DNA from: Strigops habroptila
Lineage: Eukaryota > Chordata > Aves > Psittaciformes > Psittacidae
Reading direction: 5' to 3'
NCBI RefSeq assembly: GCF_004027225.2
Contig: NC_044289.2
Span: 6,623,761 to 6,687,760 of the forward strand
Length of the DNA: 64,000 bases
Positions 25,301 through 32,536 of the stretch are shown here, in pieces. Made by a program: the position numbers and the translations under genes. Under the pieces are notes generated by a model. That model saw nothing but the letters and a program-made list of their open reading frames with translations, was not told the DNA's origin and ran no database searches. How positions within the stretch are numbered: the first letter of the stretch is position 1; each line of letters starts with the position of its first letter.

Positions 25301-28300
25301 GTTTGAGTTACTGCTGTAAATGATTTTGTTTATTTTTAACTTTGGTGGTTTGTTGGGTTTTTTTTTCCCCAGATTCAGTTGGTTTTATCCCTGCCCTGTC
25401 CACATAACACAACACATAACATAACATAACATAACATAACATAACATTTGCAGCTAATGGGAGGAATGCAAAGGAGTGACATCGCTGCTTGCTTTGATAA
25501 GAAAGAGCCTTGCTTTTATTACCGACTAATCAAATGGGAGGTAGCAGCTAATGGTGATCATAACGAAGCCTTGGAACTGCCATCCTTTTTATGGAAGAAC
25601 TGCATGCTGAGAGAAATAAGCTATCCTCTCCTTAAGGCAATGGTGATTCTTTGTTGTTCTATTACAGTAACTCATCAGCTGTTTCACTGTGAAGTGAAAT
25701 TTACAAAACTTCACAGTAGTTATTTTCCCATCCTATTTTAAATGTCCCACTCTTTGAACTGAATTATTTATCCCTTCATCACTTATCATAACTAACTGTG
25801 AATTGAAATCACTTGGTTTTAAATGGGCTGTATCCTCCAGTCCATGCTCTCCGACAAAACGTTTGCAGGACTTTTATTTGAATAACAATTGTGTGATGAT
25901 AAATGTCATAATAGTGTTAACGTAAGACTATGCTCCATCTTTGCATAGGTGTAAGTTTATAGTAAATCCATTTAGTTCAGTGAACTAATTCCAGTTAGAT
26001 GGGAGCTGAGACAGTGGTCTCTTCCTTTTGGGACTAACTTTGAAGATTTGATTCATAACTGACAATTCCCATTCAGTGGTCTTCAGACCAAGATACTCAG
26101 CACCTTTAAGATTAGGCAATGCAGCTATGCTTTGCATATAACAAGATTTTTTTTCTCTGCTTTTCACAAAATTCCTAAGAGAAATGCAGAAGTGTGCGAG
26201 GATGCCTGCTGGCTTCATCTTGACAGGAGAACAGTATAGGAGTGAACTGCTGTTCATTCTGGGGCTTGCCACTCCATCTGGCAGATGCAGACCAGCTACA
26301 GGAGGTCGTATGTATGAGCAGGCAGGCTGCCCTAATAGTGGAGTTTCCTCTTTCTCAGAAGCAGATGATTGAATAGAAACAATACACTGCTTTCCCCATT
26401 TGATGATGAAGACTGACAGTTTTGTAGAAGATGAGTCAAAGGTTACTGATGAGAAGATCCATCCAGATAATTGCTGTAATTGCACCCCTGAGGATGCAGC
26501 TCCAATCACAAAGCATTAGGCAGTGATTCTGTTTGTAAATATATACTTGGCAGTGAACTTCATCCTATGCCTTAAATCAAGGAAGTTCCCTCATGAGATA
26601 TAAATGGTGAAAGTTCTCTTGACTTCTTAATTCAATCATGTTTTCTTCTGTCAGCAGGTAAATAGGAAATAGTCCCATTCTGAAACAGAGAAGTAGTTGT
26701 GATTTAAACATAAAATATCATTTAAATTAAATGGTGTTAAATCGTTTGCTGAATACACTAGCTGTTAGTTCACAGCAAATACCAATAAGGACCATGAATG
26801 AATGAACATACATAATTCATAATATTTAATTTGAAAGTGCATTTTTTTTACAATGACTGGTTCATTTTTCTTGAGTTTGTCCAGTGACTTCTTTACAATT
26901 TAATACAAAAAGCTTTTCTGTTGAAGAGTGAACAGTTACAGACAAGACAGAAGCAGATCTCTGCCACCCAAATTAGCTCTTTATTCTACCTTTCACAAAG
27001 GCACAGAAATCAGCAATGCTAAAGCATTGTAGGATGAGAACTCATAACTGGAATGAGGGGCAATGAAGCACATCAAATTTCTCAGCATATCACTAGTTGC
27101 TGTTAATGCCTCAACTATTATGAGCTAAAACTCGAAAATGAGTCTCAGAACAGCTATGTGGGCAAGTTTAGATATTATGGCTCTAGCTTTCTTAAATTTG
27201 TAAATGAGAGGAAGGTGAAACCATTTGGATTCCTAGAAAACACACAAGGTAATTTTTAAAGGTATTCATATGTCTCAAAATGCATTAAAATATAATGTAA
27301 CTTTCAGAAACACAGTGGTTCAGCCTGTGGCAGGGAGTGGGTGATGCTCTGGTACCCCAGTGGTGTGCTTCAGCCTGTTGTGAAGCAGCCTGAATTTGAG
27401 AAAGTGCTGTTTAATGGTATAGGACAAAGCTGCTTCATGCAACTTCCACTGAAATAATTGGTTAAAGATTAATTTTTAGTTTCAGAATTCCAGGTTGCTC
27501 TGTGGTTATTTATGAACCAGGAAAAGTCCCTCTAGGACTTTGAAAAAATAAGGTTCATGATCAAATCCTACTTTTAGAAACTGAAAATTTTGGGTGGTGT
27601 ATTTTAAGTGGCTCTGGCTTGAGAAATATATCTTGCCTGAACAACAGGCATAACTCTTGCTTAAATAAAGAAGTAACTTACGTAAGTCCTTGTGCTGCTG
27701 ATACATAAACCATTAGCAAAGGAGTGAGGAAGTGGTGAAATTTGTTCTATTCTAGCCCACGCTCCCTGGGACACGCATCTAGCCTGGGAATCAGCACAAA
27801 CTGGGCACATAAGTATATTTGTTTACATTTACCATAATGCTTTGCTGTTAGGAATGTCTTTTCCTTTTGAATATGACTCAGTTTTTTATGACTATGCACT
27901 TAGAAAGTCAATAGTATTGATCATTGACAGTGATCTGTTCCTTGCTGCATATACTTTTTAGATTAACTATCTGTTCCATGCTATATTCATGCCTACAGAA
28001 GATACAAAAATAATGACATCATTTTTATGCTTTTCTGTAGTGTTACAAAACAAAGCCTGTCTTGTGCTTCTTACAGGGTAGGACTAAAATCCGAAAGCTT
28101 TGTGGTTGCGTTTCTGAGTGAAACTAAGGAAATAAGTAACACCATTATCTGCAGGCACTTAGGGTTTAACTTTATGAAGAATAAGAAATCTTAAACAGAG
28201 TTTGTGCTCACTAAGGAGTTGAAATGGAAAGAGCTAACTCAAATCCAAAATTTAGGTTGTGGTTTTTACCTTAGACAACAGTGGTATGTCTGAATGGTTG

Positions 28301-28891
28301 GGTATATCACAGAATGCGTCCTCTTTTATAAGATTTCTTTGCCCATAGGTGAATTTTTCTTCTCCTTCTCTTTTTTTTTCTTTTTTTTTTATTCTTTATT
28401 TTTACCAGAGGTCCAAGGGATTGAAAGCAAAATGTTTATTTTTGAGAAAAGTTACAGTGTTCATTAATAGTCAAAACAACATAAAGAATCCTGATTAGCC
28501 AAGCATGAGTGAGGAAGGTGAGAATGTGTCCAACATTACGTATGATCCTGTTTATTAACAGCCATTTACATTCAGCGTTCAGGCTGTGTGTTCTGTATAC
28601 CAGTTTTCTATGGTTACCAGAAGCTGACTGAATAAGGAAGTGCAGGGGTAATCTTGTGCTGGTTTAAACAAAGACTTGTTCCTCTCCAATGCACTCCGGG
28701 GCTGGTTTGCATGTTGAGGCATGTTCCTTTCCTACCAACACAAAGGCAGGGGAAGAATACCATTTTCTGGAAACCACTTTAGCTGTTTTTAAGCTGCTGT
28801 TATTTCCTTCTTCATAGACCTTCCTGCTCAAACTCCAAGAAAGCGTGATAGGAAAGACAAGGGCCTGTCTCTAAAGTACATGGCAGCGTAG
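7001..28891 (+). CDS. CTCFL: CTCFL (BORIS) zinc-finger insulator-protein paralogue, spliced gene, 10-exon model
   Basis: This is the overall coding model for a CTCF-family nuclear DNA-binding protein. The exons are 7001-7354, 8293-8545, 10235-10405, 10871-11004, 12575-12695, 13253-13402, 15069-15229, 15856-16038, 16815-16935 and 28818-28891 (last one tentative). They join in frame with GT-AG introns to give 573 residues. Eleven zinc fingers run from about residue 208 to 519: ten C2H2 and a C2HC-type finger 11. Family knowledge: CTCFL arose from CTCF, binds largely the same DNA motif, and in therian mammals is germline-restricted. Assignment to CTCFL rather than CTCF rests on KHGENVPKY between fingers 6 and 7, YACKQ in finger 9, PTVYEC before finger 11, and a divergent N-terminus carrying TLQTV; CTCF has TENVAKF, YACRQ and a different N-terminus. 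The paralogue call is firm for exons 3-9. The N-terminal start and the last exon are less certain. Confidence 0.9.
7355..8292 (+). other. CTCFL: CTCFL intron 1 (938 bp)
   Basis: This is AT-rich sequence between two parts of the N-terminal region, bounded by GT at 7355 and AG at 8291-8292. It is full of stops in the coding frame and I see no repeat or RNA gene in it. The acceptor is T-rich (TTTTCTTTTTAAAATAG) and acceptable but not ideal. Confidence 0.7.
8293..8545 (+). CDS. CTCFL: CTCFL coding exon 2, acidic/polar N-terminal region (residues 119-202)
   Basis: This is a phase 0 exon of 253 bp that ends in phase 1 at the donor AAAAG|GTAAAA. It encodes a polar stretch with [13 protein letters not shown], about residues 142-154, followed by an Asp/Ser/Glu-rich patch and a short basic end (QKK) just before the zinc fingers. 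It corresponds to the mammalian CTCFL segment EQLFFVETMSGDE and the Lys-rich run leading into finger 1. The shared split glycine codon across the next junction (G|GA) fits exon 3 exactly. No domain is known in this part of the family; in CTCF the equivalent region mediates protein contacts, so its function here is unassigned. Confidence 0.85.
8546..10234 (+). other. CTCFL: CTCFL intron 2 (1689 bp)
   Basis: The intron is bounded by GT at 8546-8547 and a good acceptor, TCTCTTCCCACAG, ending at 10234. The content is AT-rich with no repeat or exon-like open frame that I can recognise on either strand. Confidence 0.85.
10235..10405 (+). CDS. CTCFL: CTCFL coding exon 3, zinc fingers 1 and 2
   Basis: This 171-bp exon starts and ends in phase 1 with a split glycine codon at each side. 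It encodes finger 1 (residues 208-230, starting FSCDLCTF) and finger 2 (residues 236-258, starting [10 protein letters not shown]). Both have intact C-x2-C and H-x3-H ligands. Finger 2 ends in LLHNHLNVH, close to LLRNHVNTH of mammalian CTCFL. Family knowledge: fingers 1 and 2 sit outside the core-binding set and touch flanking DNA or modulate binding. The linker between them is HSDEKSH, not the canonical TGEKP, as in the mammalian proteins. Confidence 0.95.
10871..11004 (+). CDS. CTCFL: CTCFL coding exon 4, zinc finger 3 and first half of finger 4
   Basis: This 134-bp exon has acceptor ATTCTTACAG and donor GAA|GTAAGT. Finger 3 (residues 264-287) reads [19 protein letters not shown]. The CTCF and CTCFL residues at helix positions -1, 2, 3 and 6 (T, G, E, R) are kept. 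Ser to Arg at position 1 and Val to Ser at position 5 are unusual for the family. The exon breaks inside finger 4 after the CKYSSVE segment, in phase 0, which is the same intron placement I expect from CTCF and mammalian CTCFL. This conserved split supports descent from the CTCF duplication rather than a retrocopy. Confidence 0.95.
11005..12574 (+). other. CTCFL: CTCFL intron 3 (1570 bp)
   Basis: The intron starts with the strong donor GTAAGTA and ends with TTTTATACTAG at 12574. Apart from a small 27-bp tandem duplication near 11605-11658 I see no gene, RNA or transposon remnant. A short open frame at 12258-12458 has no family resemblance. Confidence 0.9.
11605..11658. repeat. Two-copy 27-bp tandem duplication in intron 3
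   Basis: The unit beginning ACCTATGATTGAATCAC occurs twice head to tail (11605-11631 and 11632-11658), with only a few differences near the end of the unit. It is intronic and has no coding role. The high similarity suggests a fairly recent slippage or local duplication. Confidence 0.85.
12575..12695 (+). CDS. CTCFL: CTCFL coding exon 5, end of finger 4 and finger 5
   Basis: This 121-bp exon completes finger 4 with [11 protein letters not shown] (to residue 315) and encodes finger 5 (residues 321-343, [18 protein letters not shown]), joined by a canonical TGERP linker. Helix contact residues of finger 4 (E, S, K, R) and finger 5 (D, Y, K, R) match those of CTCF and mammalian CTCFL, which read the core of the CTCF motif. 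It starts in phase 0 and ends in phase 1 at TCAG|GTAGGA. Confidence 0.96.
12696..13252 (+). other. CTCFL: CTCFL intron 4 (557 bp)
   Basis: This is a short AT-rich intron with a T-run at about 12774-12786 and acceptor CGTATTTTACAG. Nothing else is recognisable in it. Confidence 0.92.
13253..13402 (+). CDS. CTCFL: CTCFL coding exon 6, zinc finger 6 and first part of finger 7
   Basis: This 150-bp exon runs phase 1 to phase 1. Finger 6 (residues 349-372) contains the core-reading helix QSGTMKIH, with Ile at position 6 as in mammalian CTCFL (CTCF has Met). The inter-finger segment KHGENVPKY is the CTCFL form; CTCF has TENVAKF. Finger 7 begins [14 protein letters not shown] (residues 381-394), with R, S, D at the specificity positions unchanged from CTCF. 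The exon ends at the strong donor G|GTGAGT, splitting the glycine codon of finger 7. Confidence 0.96.
13403..15068 (+). other. CTCFL: CTCFL intron 5 (1666 bp)
   Basis: The intron runs from GT at 13403 to the acceptor TAACTGTTCAG at 15068. It is AT-rich and contains a perfect 10-bp inverted repeat (14508-14517 with 14571-14580) that may be chance. Open frames here, including the one that runs through into exon 7 from 14894, are not conserved and I treat them as intronic. Confidence 0.9.
15069..15229 (+). CDS. CTCFL: CTCFL coding exon 7, end of finger 7, finger 8, first half of finger 9
   Basis: This 161-bp exon completes finger 7 with VHLRNLH (to residue 402). It then encodes finger 8 (residues 409-431, [17 protein letters not shown]) and the first half of finger 9 ([12 protein letters not shown], residues 437-448). 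HERYALIQH is identical to the family sequence, and YACKQ is the CTCFL-type form. It starts in phase 1 and ends in phase 0 at CAG|GTATTC, splitting finger 9 at the same place as the family introns. All zinc ligands are present. Confidence 0.96.
15230..15855 (+). other. CTCFL: CTCFL intron 6 (626 bp)
   Basis: The intron runs from GT at 15230 to the acceptor TTTTCTTTGTTTCAG at 15855. An open frame from 15610 runs through the acceptor into exon 8, but its intronic part has no zinc-finger pattern and is not coding. Confidence 0.92.
15856..16038 (+). CDS. CTCFL: CTCFL coding exon 8, end of finger 9, finger 10, start of finger 11
   Basis: This 183-bp exon runs phase 0 to phase 0. It completes finger 9 with [11 protein letters not shown] and encodes finger 10 (residues 465-488, [17 protein letters not shown]). 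It then starts finger 11 (from residue 497, [13 protein letters not shown]) after the CTCFL-like PTVYEC. The linker between fingers 9 and 10 reads TTEKP in place of canonical TGEKP. In finger 11 the conserved core Phe of the C-x2-C-x3-F pattern is Cys; mammalian CTCFL has GKGFSRW. The donor is TGG|GTAAGA. Confidence 0.96.
16039..16814 (+). other. CTCFL: CTCFL intron 7 (776 bp)
   Basis: The intron runs from GTAAGA at 16039 to the acceptor TATGCTAACAG at 16814, where TATGCTAAC also resembles a branch-point sequence close to the splice site. No other feature is seen. Confidence 0.92.
16815..16935 (+). CDS. CTCFL: CTCFL coding exon 9, end of finger 11 and basic tail
   Basis: This 121-bp exon completes the C2HC finger 11 with [10 protein letters not shown] (to residue 519). 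It then gives a strongly basic tail with [12 protein letters not shown] and NPKRVKQ, matching in character and position the RGRKRK/RTRKRK basic patch after finger 11 in CTCF and mammalian CTCFL. This patch probably serves nuclear localisation and non-specific DNA or RNA contact. The exon ends in phase 1 at CAAG|GTAATC. If this donor is not used, the frame reads six more codons and stops at 16953-16955. Confidence 0.93.
16936..16988 (+). promoter_or_regulatory. CTCFL: Possible alternative CTCFL 3' end with early stop and poly(A) signal
   Basis: Reading through the exon 9 donor adds NQRIS and a TAG stop at 16953-16955. A canonical AATAAA follows at 16983-16988, only 28 bases after the stop. That makes an intronic-polyadenylation isoform possible, giving a protein of 555 residues that keeps all fingers and the first basic patch. 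The downstream sequence is only moderately T-rich. Such a short 3' UTR would be unusual, and an AATAAA can occur by chance in AT-rich DNA. Confidence 0.35.
22790..22803 (+). promoter_or_regulatory. Candidate CTCF/CTCFL core motif
   Basis: The sequence CCTGTAGATGGCAG matches the CTCF core consensus CCASYAGRKGGCRS at 13 of 14 positions; the mismatch is T for A at position 3. It lies downstream of the CTCFL body and 48 bp before a CR1 insertion. A match this good is expected by chance now and then, so binding is only a possibility. Confidence 0.35.
22851..23160 (-). mobile_element. CR1 LINE 3' fragment, reverse orientation
   Basis: Read on the minus strand, this is the 3' end of a chicken-repeat-1 retrotransposon. 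It ends in the CR1 terminal sequence (seen here in reverse as TCATAGAATCCCAGACTGG) and carries the conserved CCTGCCCGTGGCAGGGG-like segment. It starts inside the element at a TTTTTACAAGGACAGG-type point. The copy is strongly 5'-truncated, as is usual for CR1, and has no coding capacity. An open frame over its left part at 22851-23048 is a shadow of the repeat. Confidence 0.93.
23854..23986. repeat. Two-copy 32-bp direct repeat around a 16-bp palindrome
   Basis: The 32-bp unit starting AGCATCACCACAAAGACTTG occurs at 23854-23885 and again at 23955-23986, with two mismatches. The first copy runs into a perfect 16-bp palindrome, TCTCTGCATGCAGAGA (23875-23890). GCATGC occurs repeatedly nearby. The origin is unknown; it may be a remnant of a tandem array. 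Confidence 0.8.
25416..25445. repeat. (ATAAC)n microsatellite
   Basis: Six perfect ATAAC pentamers, preceded from about 25401 by imperfect copies (CATAACACAACAC). This is a simple repeat with no other role that I can see. Confidence 0.95.
28355..28408 (+). other. Long polypyrimidine tract ending in a strong acceptor-like AG
   Basis: About 35 bases of almost pure T/C are followed by ATTCTTTATTTTTACCAG, with the AG at 28407-28408. It looks like a strong 3' splice site. Used as a CTCFL terminal exon in phase 1, it would add 19 residues before a stop, with no basic patch and no nearby poly(A) signal. It therefore competes with the acceptor at 28817 but is less convincing. It could also be just a degenerate T-rich simple repeat. 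Confidence 0.3.
28818..28891 (+). CDS. CTCFL: Candidate CTCFL coding exon 10, C-terminus (tentative)
   Basis: An excellent acceptor (TTATTTCCTTCTTCATAG) is followed by a frame in phase 1, exactly what exon 9 needs. It encodes 24 residues and stops at 28889-28891. The peptide contains [13 protein letters not shown], which resembles the [12 protein letters not shown] of exon 9 and the basic tails of the family. A canonical AATAAA follows the stop after 10 bases, with GT/T-rich sequence downstream, so all signs of a terminal exon occur together. Against it, the preceding intron would be about 11.9 kb, and the conserved C-terminal EM-x-L-x-x-MD motif of mammalian CTCF and CTCFL is absent. I found no better candidate between 16936 and 28817. 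Confidence 0.5.
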
Positions 28892-28901
28892 ATATTATAG
28901 T

Positions 28902-28907
28902 AATAAA
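28902..28907 (+). promoter_or_regulatory. CTCFL: Poly(A) signal AATAAA after candidate exon 10
   Basis: A canonical AATAAA starts 10 bases after the TAG stop of the candidate last exon. The stretch at about 28939-28980 is rich in T and TGTT, as expected for a downstream cleavage element. The implied 3' UTR would be only about 30-40 bases, which is very short. Confidence 0.45.
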
Positions 28908-28929
28908 GCTTTGCTCTAATATTGCAGTT

Positions 28930-30212
28930 TATTCAGTAAGGTTTCTTTTTTGTTCAGTTTTGTTCAGGTCATAGATTGCTATGGGACTTTTCGCACTGAT
29001 AAAGGCTGCAGTGTCAGAGACATAGTGGTTTGCATCGTATAACTCTCATGCAAGTATTAATTGCAACTCGTTTTTACCATTATTAAGTAAGTAGGTAGTA
29101 ACATAGTCATGAGAAGAATTGTGCCAACGTAGATTAGTACCTTTAGAATTTGATTAGTACAAATTTTTTATAGGTTTCAGACTCCACTTAGTACAGTAAA
29201 TGTAATCTGTAAAATTCAATGTTTCCCTGCTTACTTTGTAGGAATTCCTTTGAAATAATGAATGTGTAGTTCAGAATAGAATTTTACATTTTTTATATTA
29301 GTTCAATAACAGAACTATAGTCTGATATTATGGTTGTTTAGTTTATGCCTTTTGTCACTTATTCAACAACGCCTATAGCAGTACTTTGTGCCCACCATAG
29401 ATCTTGATAGTTACTTATAGTTCATTCAGTGTCTATGATTTACACTCTTGAAAGTCTCCCCAAAGCTTTTGCGTGTGAGAAACTAACAGACTCACGCCAA
29501 GCATATCTGTCACTACTAAAAGCTATTTGATGAGAGACTTGGAAAAAAGCTTCTTAAAATACAGTATAAGAGAACTGCAAAAATCAGAGTCTGTCTTCTT
29601 GAGACAACTGCTGCACAGGAGCTTTGGCAGCTGATTTTGCTGGGAGTGCTTTGGGTAGAAGACAAACATGGCCAAATTAGCCAGAACATTGGAAGTTCAG
29701 TCAAGGATACTGCCTTAAATAGTTCACCCAGAAAAGGACAAAGCTTTCTTAGGGCAGCCCCTTCAGAATTCTGATTGCAGTAACAATTTTTAATAAGTAG
29801 ATATCAAATATAATGATTTTTGTGTGGTTTTGTTTTCACAACAGATTATTGGAATGTTCTGAGGTCAAATCCAGCCCTCCTAACTATGAAAAACTCCCTA
29901 ATGCAAAAATATATAGCTGAGAGCAGACCTTGATTAATATCATTTTCCTATGCTAAGTTGTATTTTTTTCTATTCATGGCAATAGGTCACATAGCTGGAA
30001 AAAAAGGGTGATAACAAAATGCTAAGATTTAAAGGAAAACGTGTTCATTATTGGGCTTTTACTGTGCAATGGTGTTTACTTCTTGCCAAATACTTGCTGC
30101 TTGACCTTCTCTCGGCTATGGCAATATCGACCTAAAGACCTAAGAGTTCCTGTTGACAGGAGATTATCTTCTGAGGTAGGAATAAAATTCAATATTTACT
30201 TAGAAATATTTT
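28930..30212. other. Intergenic DNA downstream of candidate CTCFL exon 10
   Basis: AT-rich sequence with scattered short frames and no recognisable gene, repeat or RNA. Confidence 0.6.
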
Positions 30213-30541
30213 TCATAGAATCATAAAATACCAGGTTGGAAGGGACGTCATGGGACCTCAAGGGTAATTTGGTCCAAACTTTCATGGCAAAAAAAGTCTA
30301 GACAAGGTGTCCCAGCACCCTGTCCAGCTGACTCTTGAAAGTGTCTGATGTTGGGGAATCCACCACTTCCCTGGGGAGATTTATTCCAATGGCTGATTGT
30401 TCTCATTGTGAAAAATTTTCCTCTTGTGTCTAACCAGAATCTCCCCAGAAGTGACTTGTACCCATCACCCCACACATTTTCCATGTGATTGCTTGTGAAG
30501 AGGGTGTCTCCATCTTCTTCATAGCCACCCTTTTTACCCCT
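30213..30541 (-). mobile_element. CR1 LINE 3' fragment, reverse orientation, more diverged
   Basis: On the minus strand this is a CR1 tail ending in the CR1 terminal sequence (in reverse, CATAGAATCATAAAATACCA) with the adjoining CCAACCTGG-type region and the internal AGGAAAATTTTTCAC segment. It is more diverged from the common CR1 3' sequence than the copies at 22.9 and 38.4 kb, so it is probably an older insertion or a different subfamily. It is truncated and non-coding. The 98-codon minus-strand open frame at 30248-30544 is simply the degraded tail of the element's reading frame. Confidence 0.88.
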
Positions 30542-32508
30542 CAAATGTGACAGGGGGAAAATGGGGAGGAGAAAAATCAGTGTGCCTGATGCTGGGCATC
30601 CTTATTATTATGCTCTCTCAAGTGAAATGATCACCCAGCACCTGATCTTCTGGCTCAAATATTCCATGCTAGCTTGCCCCTGGTTCTCACATCTTTCCTG
30701 CAGCGCCACTATTACAGCCAGCGTAATATGTACCTGACACTGTGAATATTCAGCCTTTTGCTTGATCATTCCCGTTCTCTCATCTCAAATCCCTTCAGCT
30801 GCCACAAAAGCTTTTACGGGAGTTTCAGTCTCCAAAAATGCCATATGTGTGAGTGTGACCCCCCCATCTGTTAATTAACATTTGCAGGCACAGACCAGTT
30901 CCTAATCATGTGGATAGGCAGTGGCTATACTCAGCCCACTTGTATGAAAGAGTCCTTTTCAAATGTCAAAAGTAGACACAATTCTGTGGATCATTTGTTG
31001 CGACCCCTTTGCAAATGCAGCCCCTCACTGTGGTTTTATGTTGGTCTCCGCAAAGGGTTAACACGGGCTGTGCACAGCCAGTCCCCTCACTGCCTCTGCT
31101 AAAGAAACATTAATTATAGAGAGCCCTGAGGATTCAGAGCTAAAACAACTGAGCAGGATTGAAAACCAAGACAATAAAATAACTGGTTGGATTTGATCTC
31201 TAATAAATTACTATGTTCTGATGATAAAATTCAGCGAGAGTGTGACAGTCAGATGGGGAGGTTGGCAGCAGAAGTTTTAAAAATAAATAGTCTTAAATTG
31301 CAGGAAATTACAGCAAGCAGCTCCTTGGAGTTCTTTTTCTGGGTGCATTGTGTGTCTGAGAAGGCAGGCAGCCCGCTGGCAAGCTTCTGACCTTTTGTGT
31401 GTGAAATAAAATATGCAGGTGCAATAGTGTGAATGCACAACGGGTGACAGTGACTTTCAGCTGTGGGTCTGTGCGCTGAGGGCCCCACAGGGCTGCCAGG
31501 GGTGCTCCAGATTAGCTCCATTCAACTTGGGAAAAGGACAGTGCGAGGCTATGGCTGTAAAGGAATATGTGTTTCTTACATATACTCTCGTATTCAAAAT
31601 CTGTACATCAGCTGATGGAAGGCTTGTTTTAAATTATATTGCTGATAACTGATCTGGTTCTTGTATTGCCCTATTCATATTTGAGTCTGGAGTAACTCTT
31701 CTTTGGGTGGTTGAATTTAGCTCAATTACATTGCTGCAACCATGATCTACTCACAGTTCCTTTCTGAAAGGAAATCCATACCTGCATGGTATGGACAATT
31801 ACTACTTTTCAGTGTATTTGAAGAAAACCAGGGCAAATTTATATCAAGACATTCTAAAACTCCATTTACCATAGTAACTGAGAAGCTTGTAATCTTTTAC
31901 ATTATTTTCATCACAAAAAAGAAGCAACCTGTGAAACTGTGGAAGCATTAATGCCTTTTTTTGTGTGGTTTTGGAGCTGATGAAGTGGAAGACTGACTTT
32001 CTAGAGAAGTTTATGGGAAGAAAAAGCCATGCCCAGCTGTAGGATGGAGCATTTTTTCTCATTAAATCTTTGTCATGGCAAGCAAAATATAGGGATATTT
32101 TTGAGGGAAAAAAAGGGTTAGCTGTTATTCTGATGCTTCCTTGCTCTCCTTACAGTTTCACATGGGATTCTTTCTGCAAAGAGACTAAGTTTTGTGACAT
32201 TTTGCTTTGTAGCATCAGTGTTGTTTGGCCCATCCTGAATTGTCAGCTCTCTCTTTTCTATCTGAAGGATATCATGCTTTTTTTCCCCAAGGCAGGTTTT
32301 GAAGATTAAATTGTACCAAATAATTAAACGAATTTATTGCATAGCTTGTATTAATACACTCTGCACCCTAAAGAAACATTAGTTACTTGATTTTAATTGA
32401 TGTATGTCTAAAAAGAAAATACATTCTCAGATAAGCTGTTGTTAAAGACGTAAGCATTTTAGGGCCATGTGCTAGTTACTTAAATGAATTAATTTCATTA
32501 TTAATTTC

Positions 32509-32536
32509 ATTAATGATATAAGAATATATCATTAAT
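32509..32536. repeat. Perfect 12-bp inverted repeat with 4-base loop
   Basis: ATTAATGATATA (32509-32520) and TATATCATTAAT (32525-32536) are exact reverse complements separated by AGAA. The surrounding 80 bases contain many ATTA/TAAT cores, the usual homeodomain contact sequence. This could be a regulatory element or simply AT-rich DNA. Confidence 0.85.

Larger units (their letters stand above)
16956..28817 (+). other. Long putative last intron of CTCFL, or 3' flank (about 11.9 kb)
   Basis: If exon 10 is real this is a single intron more than seven times longer than any other in the gene; otherwise it is downstream intergenic DNA. I see no conserved coding exon in it. It holds a candidate CTCF-type motif (22790-22803), one inverted CR1 tail (22851-23160), a repeated and palindromic block (23854-23986), an ATAAC microsatellite (25416-25445) and a long pyrimidine tract (about 28355-28390). 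The longest open frame, 174 codons on the minus strand at 25985-26509, matches no family I know. Confidence 0.6.

Noticed and set aside
25371-25411. Possible CTCFL terminal exon after TTTTTTCCCCAG
   Set aside because: In phase it encodes only about a dozen non-basic residues before a stop, runs into the ATAAC microsatellite and has no poly(A) signal nearby.
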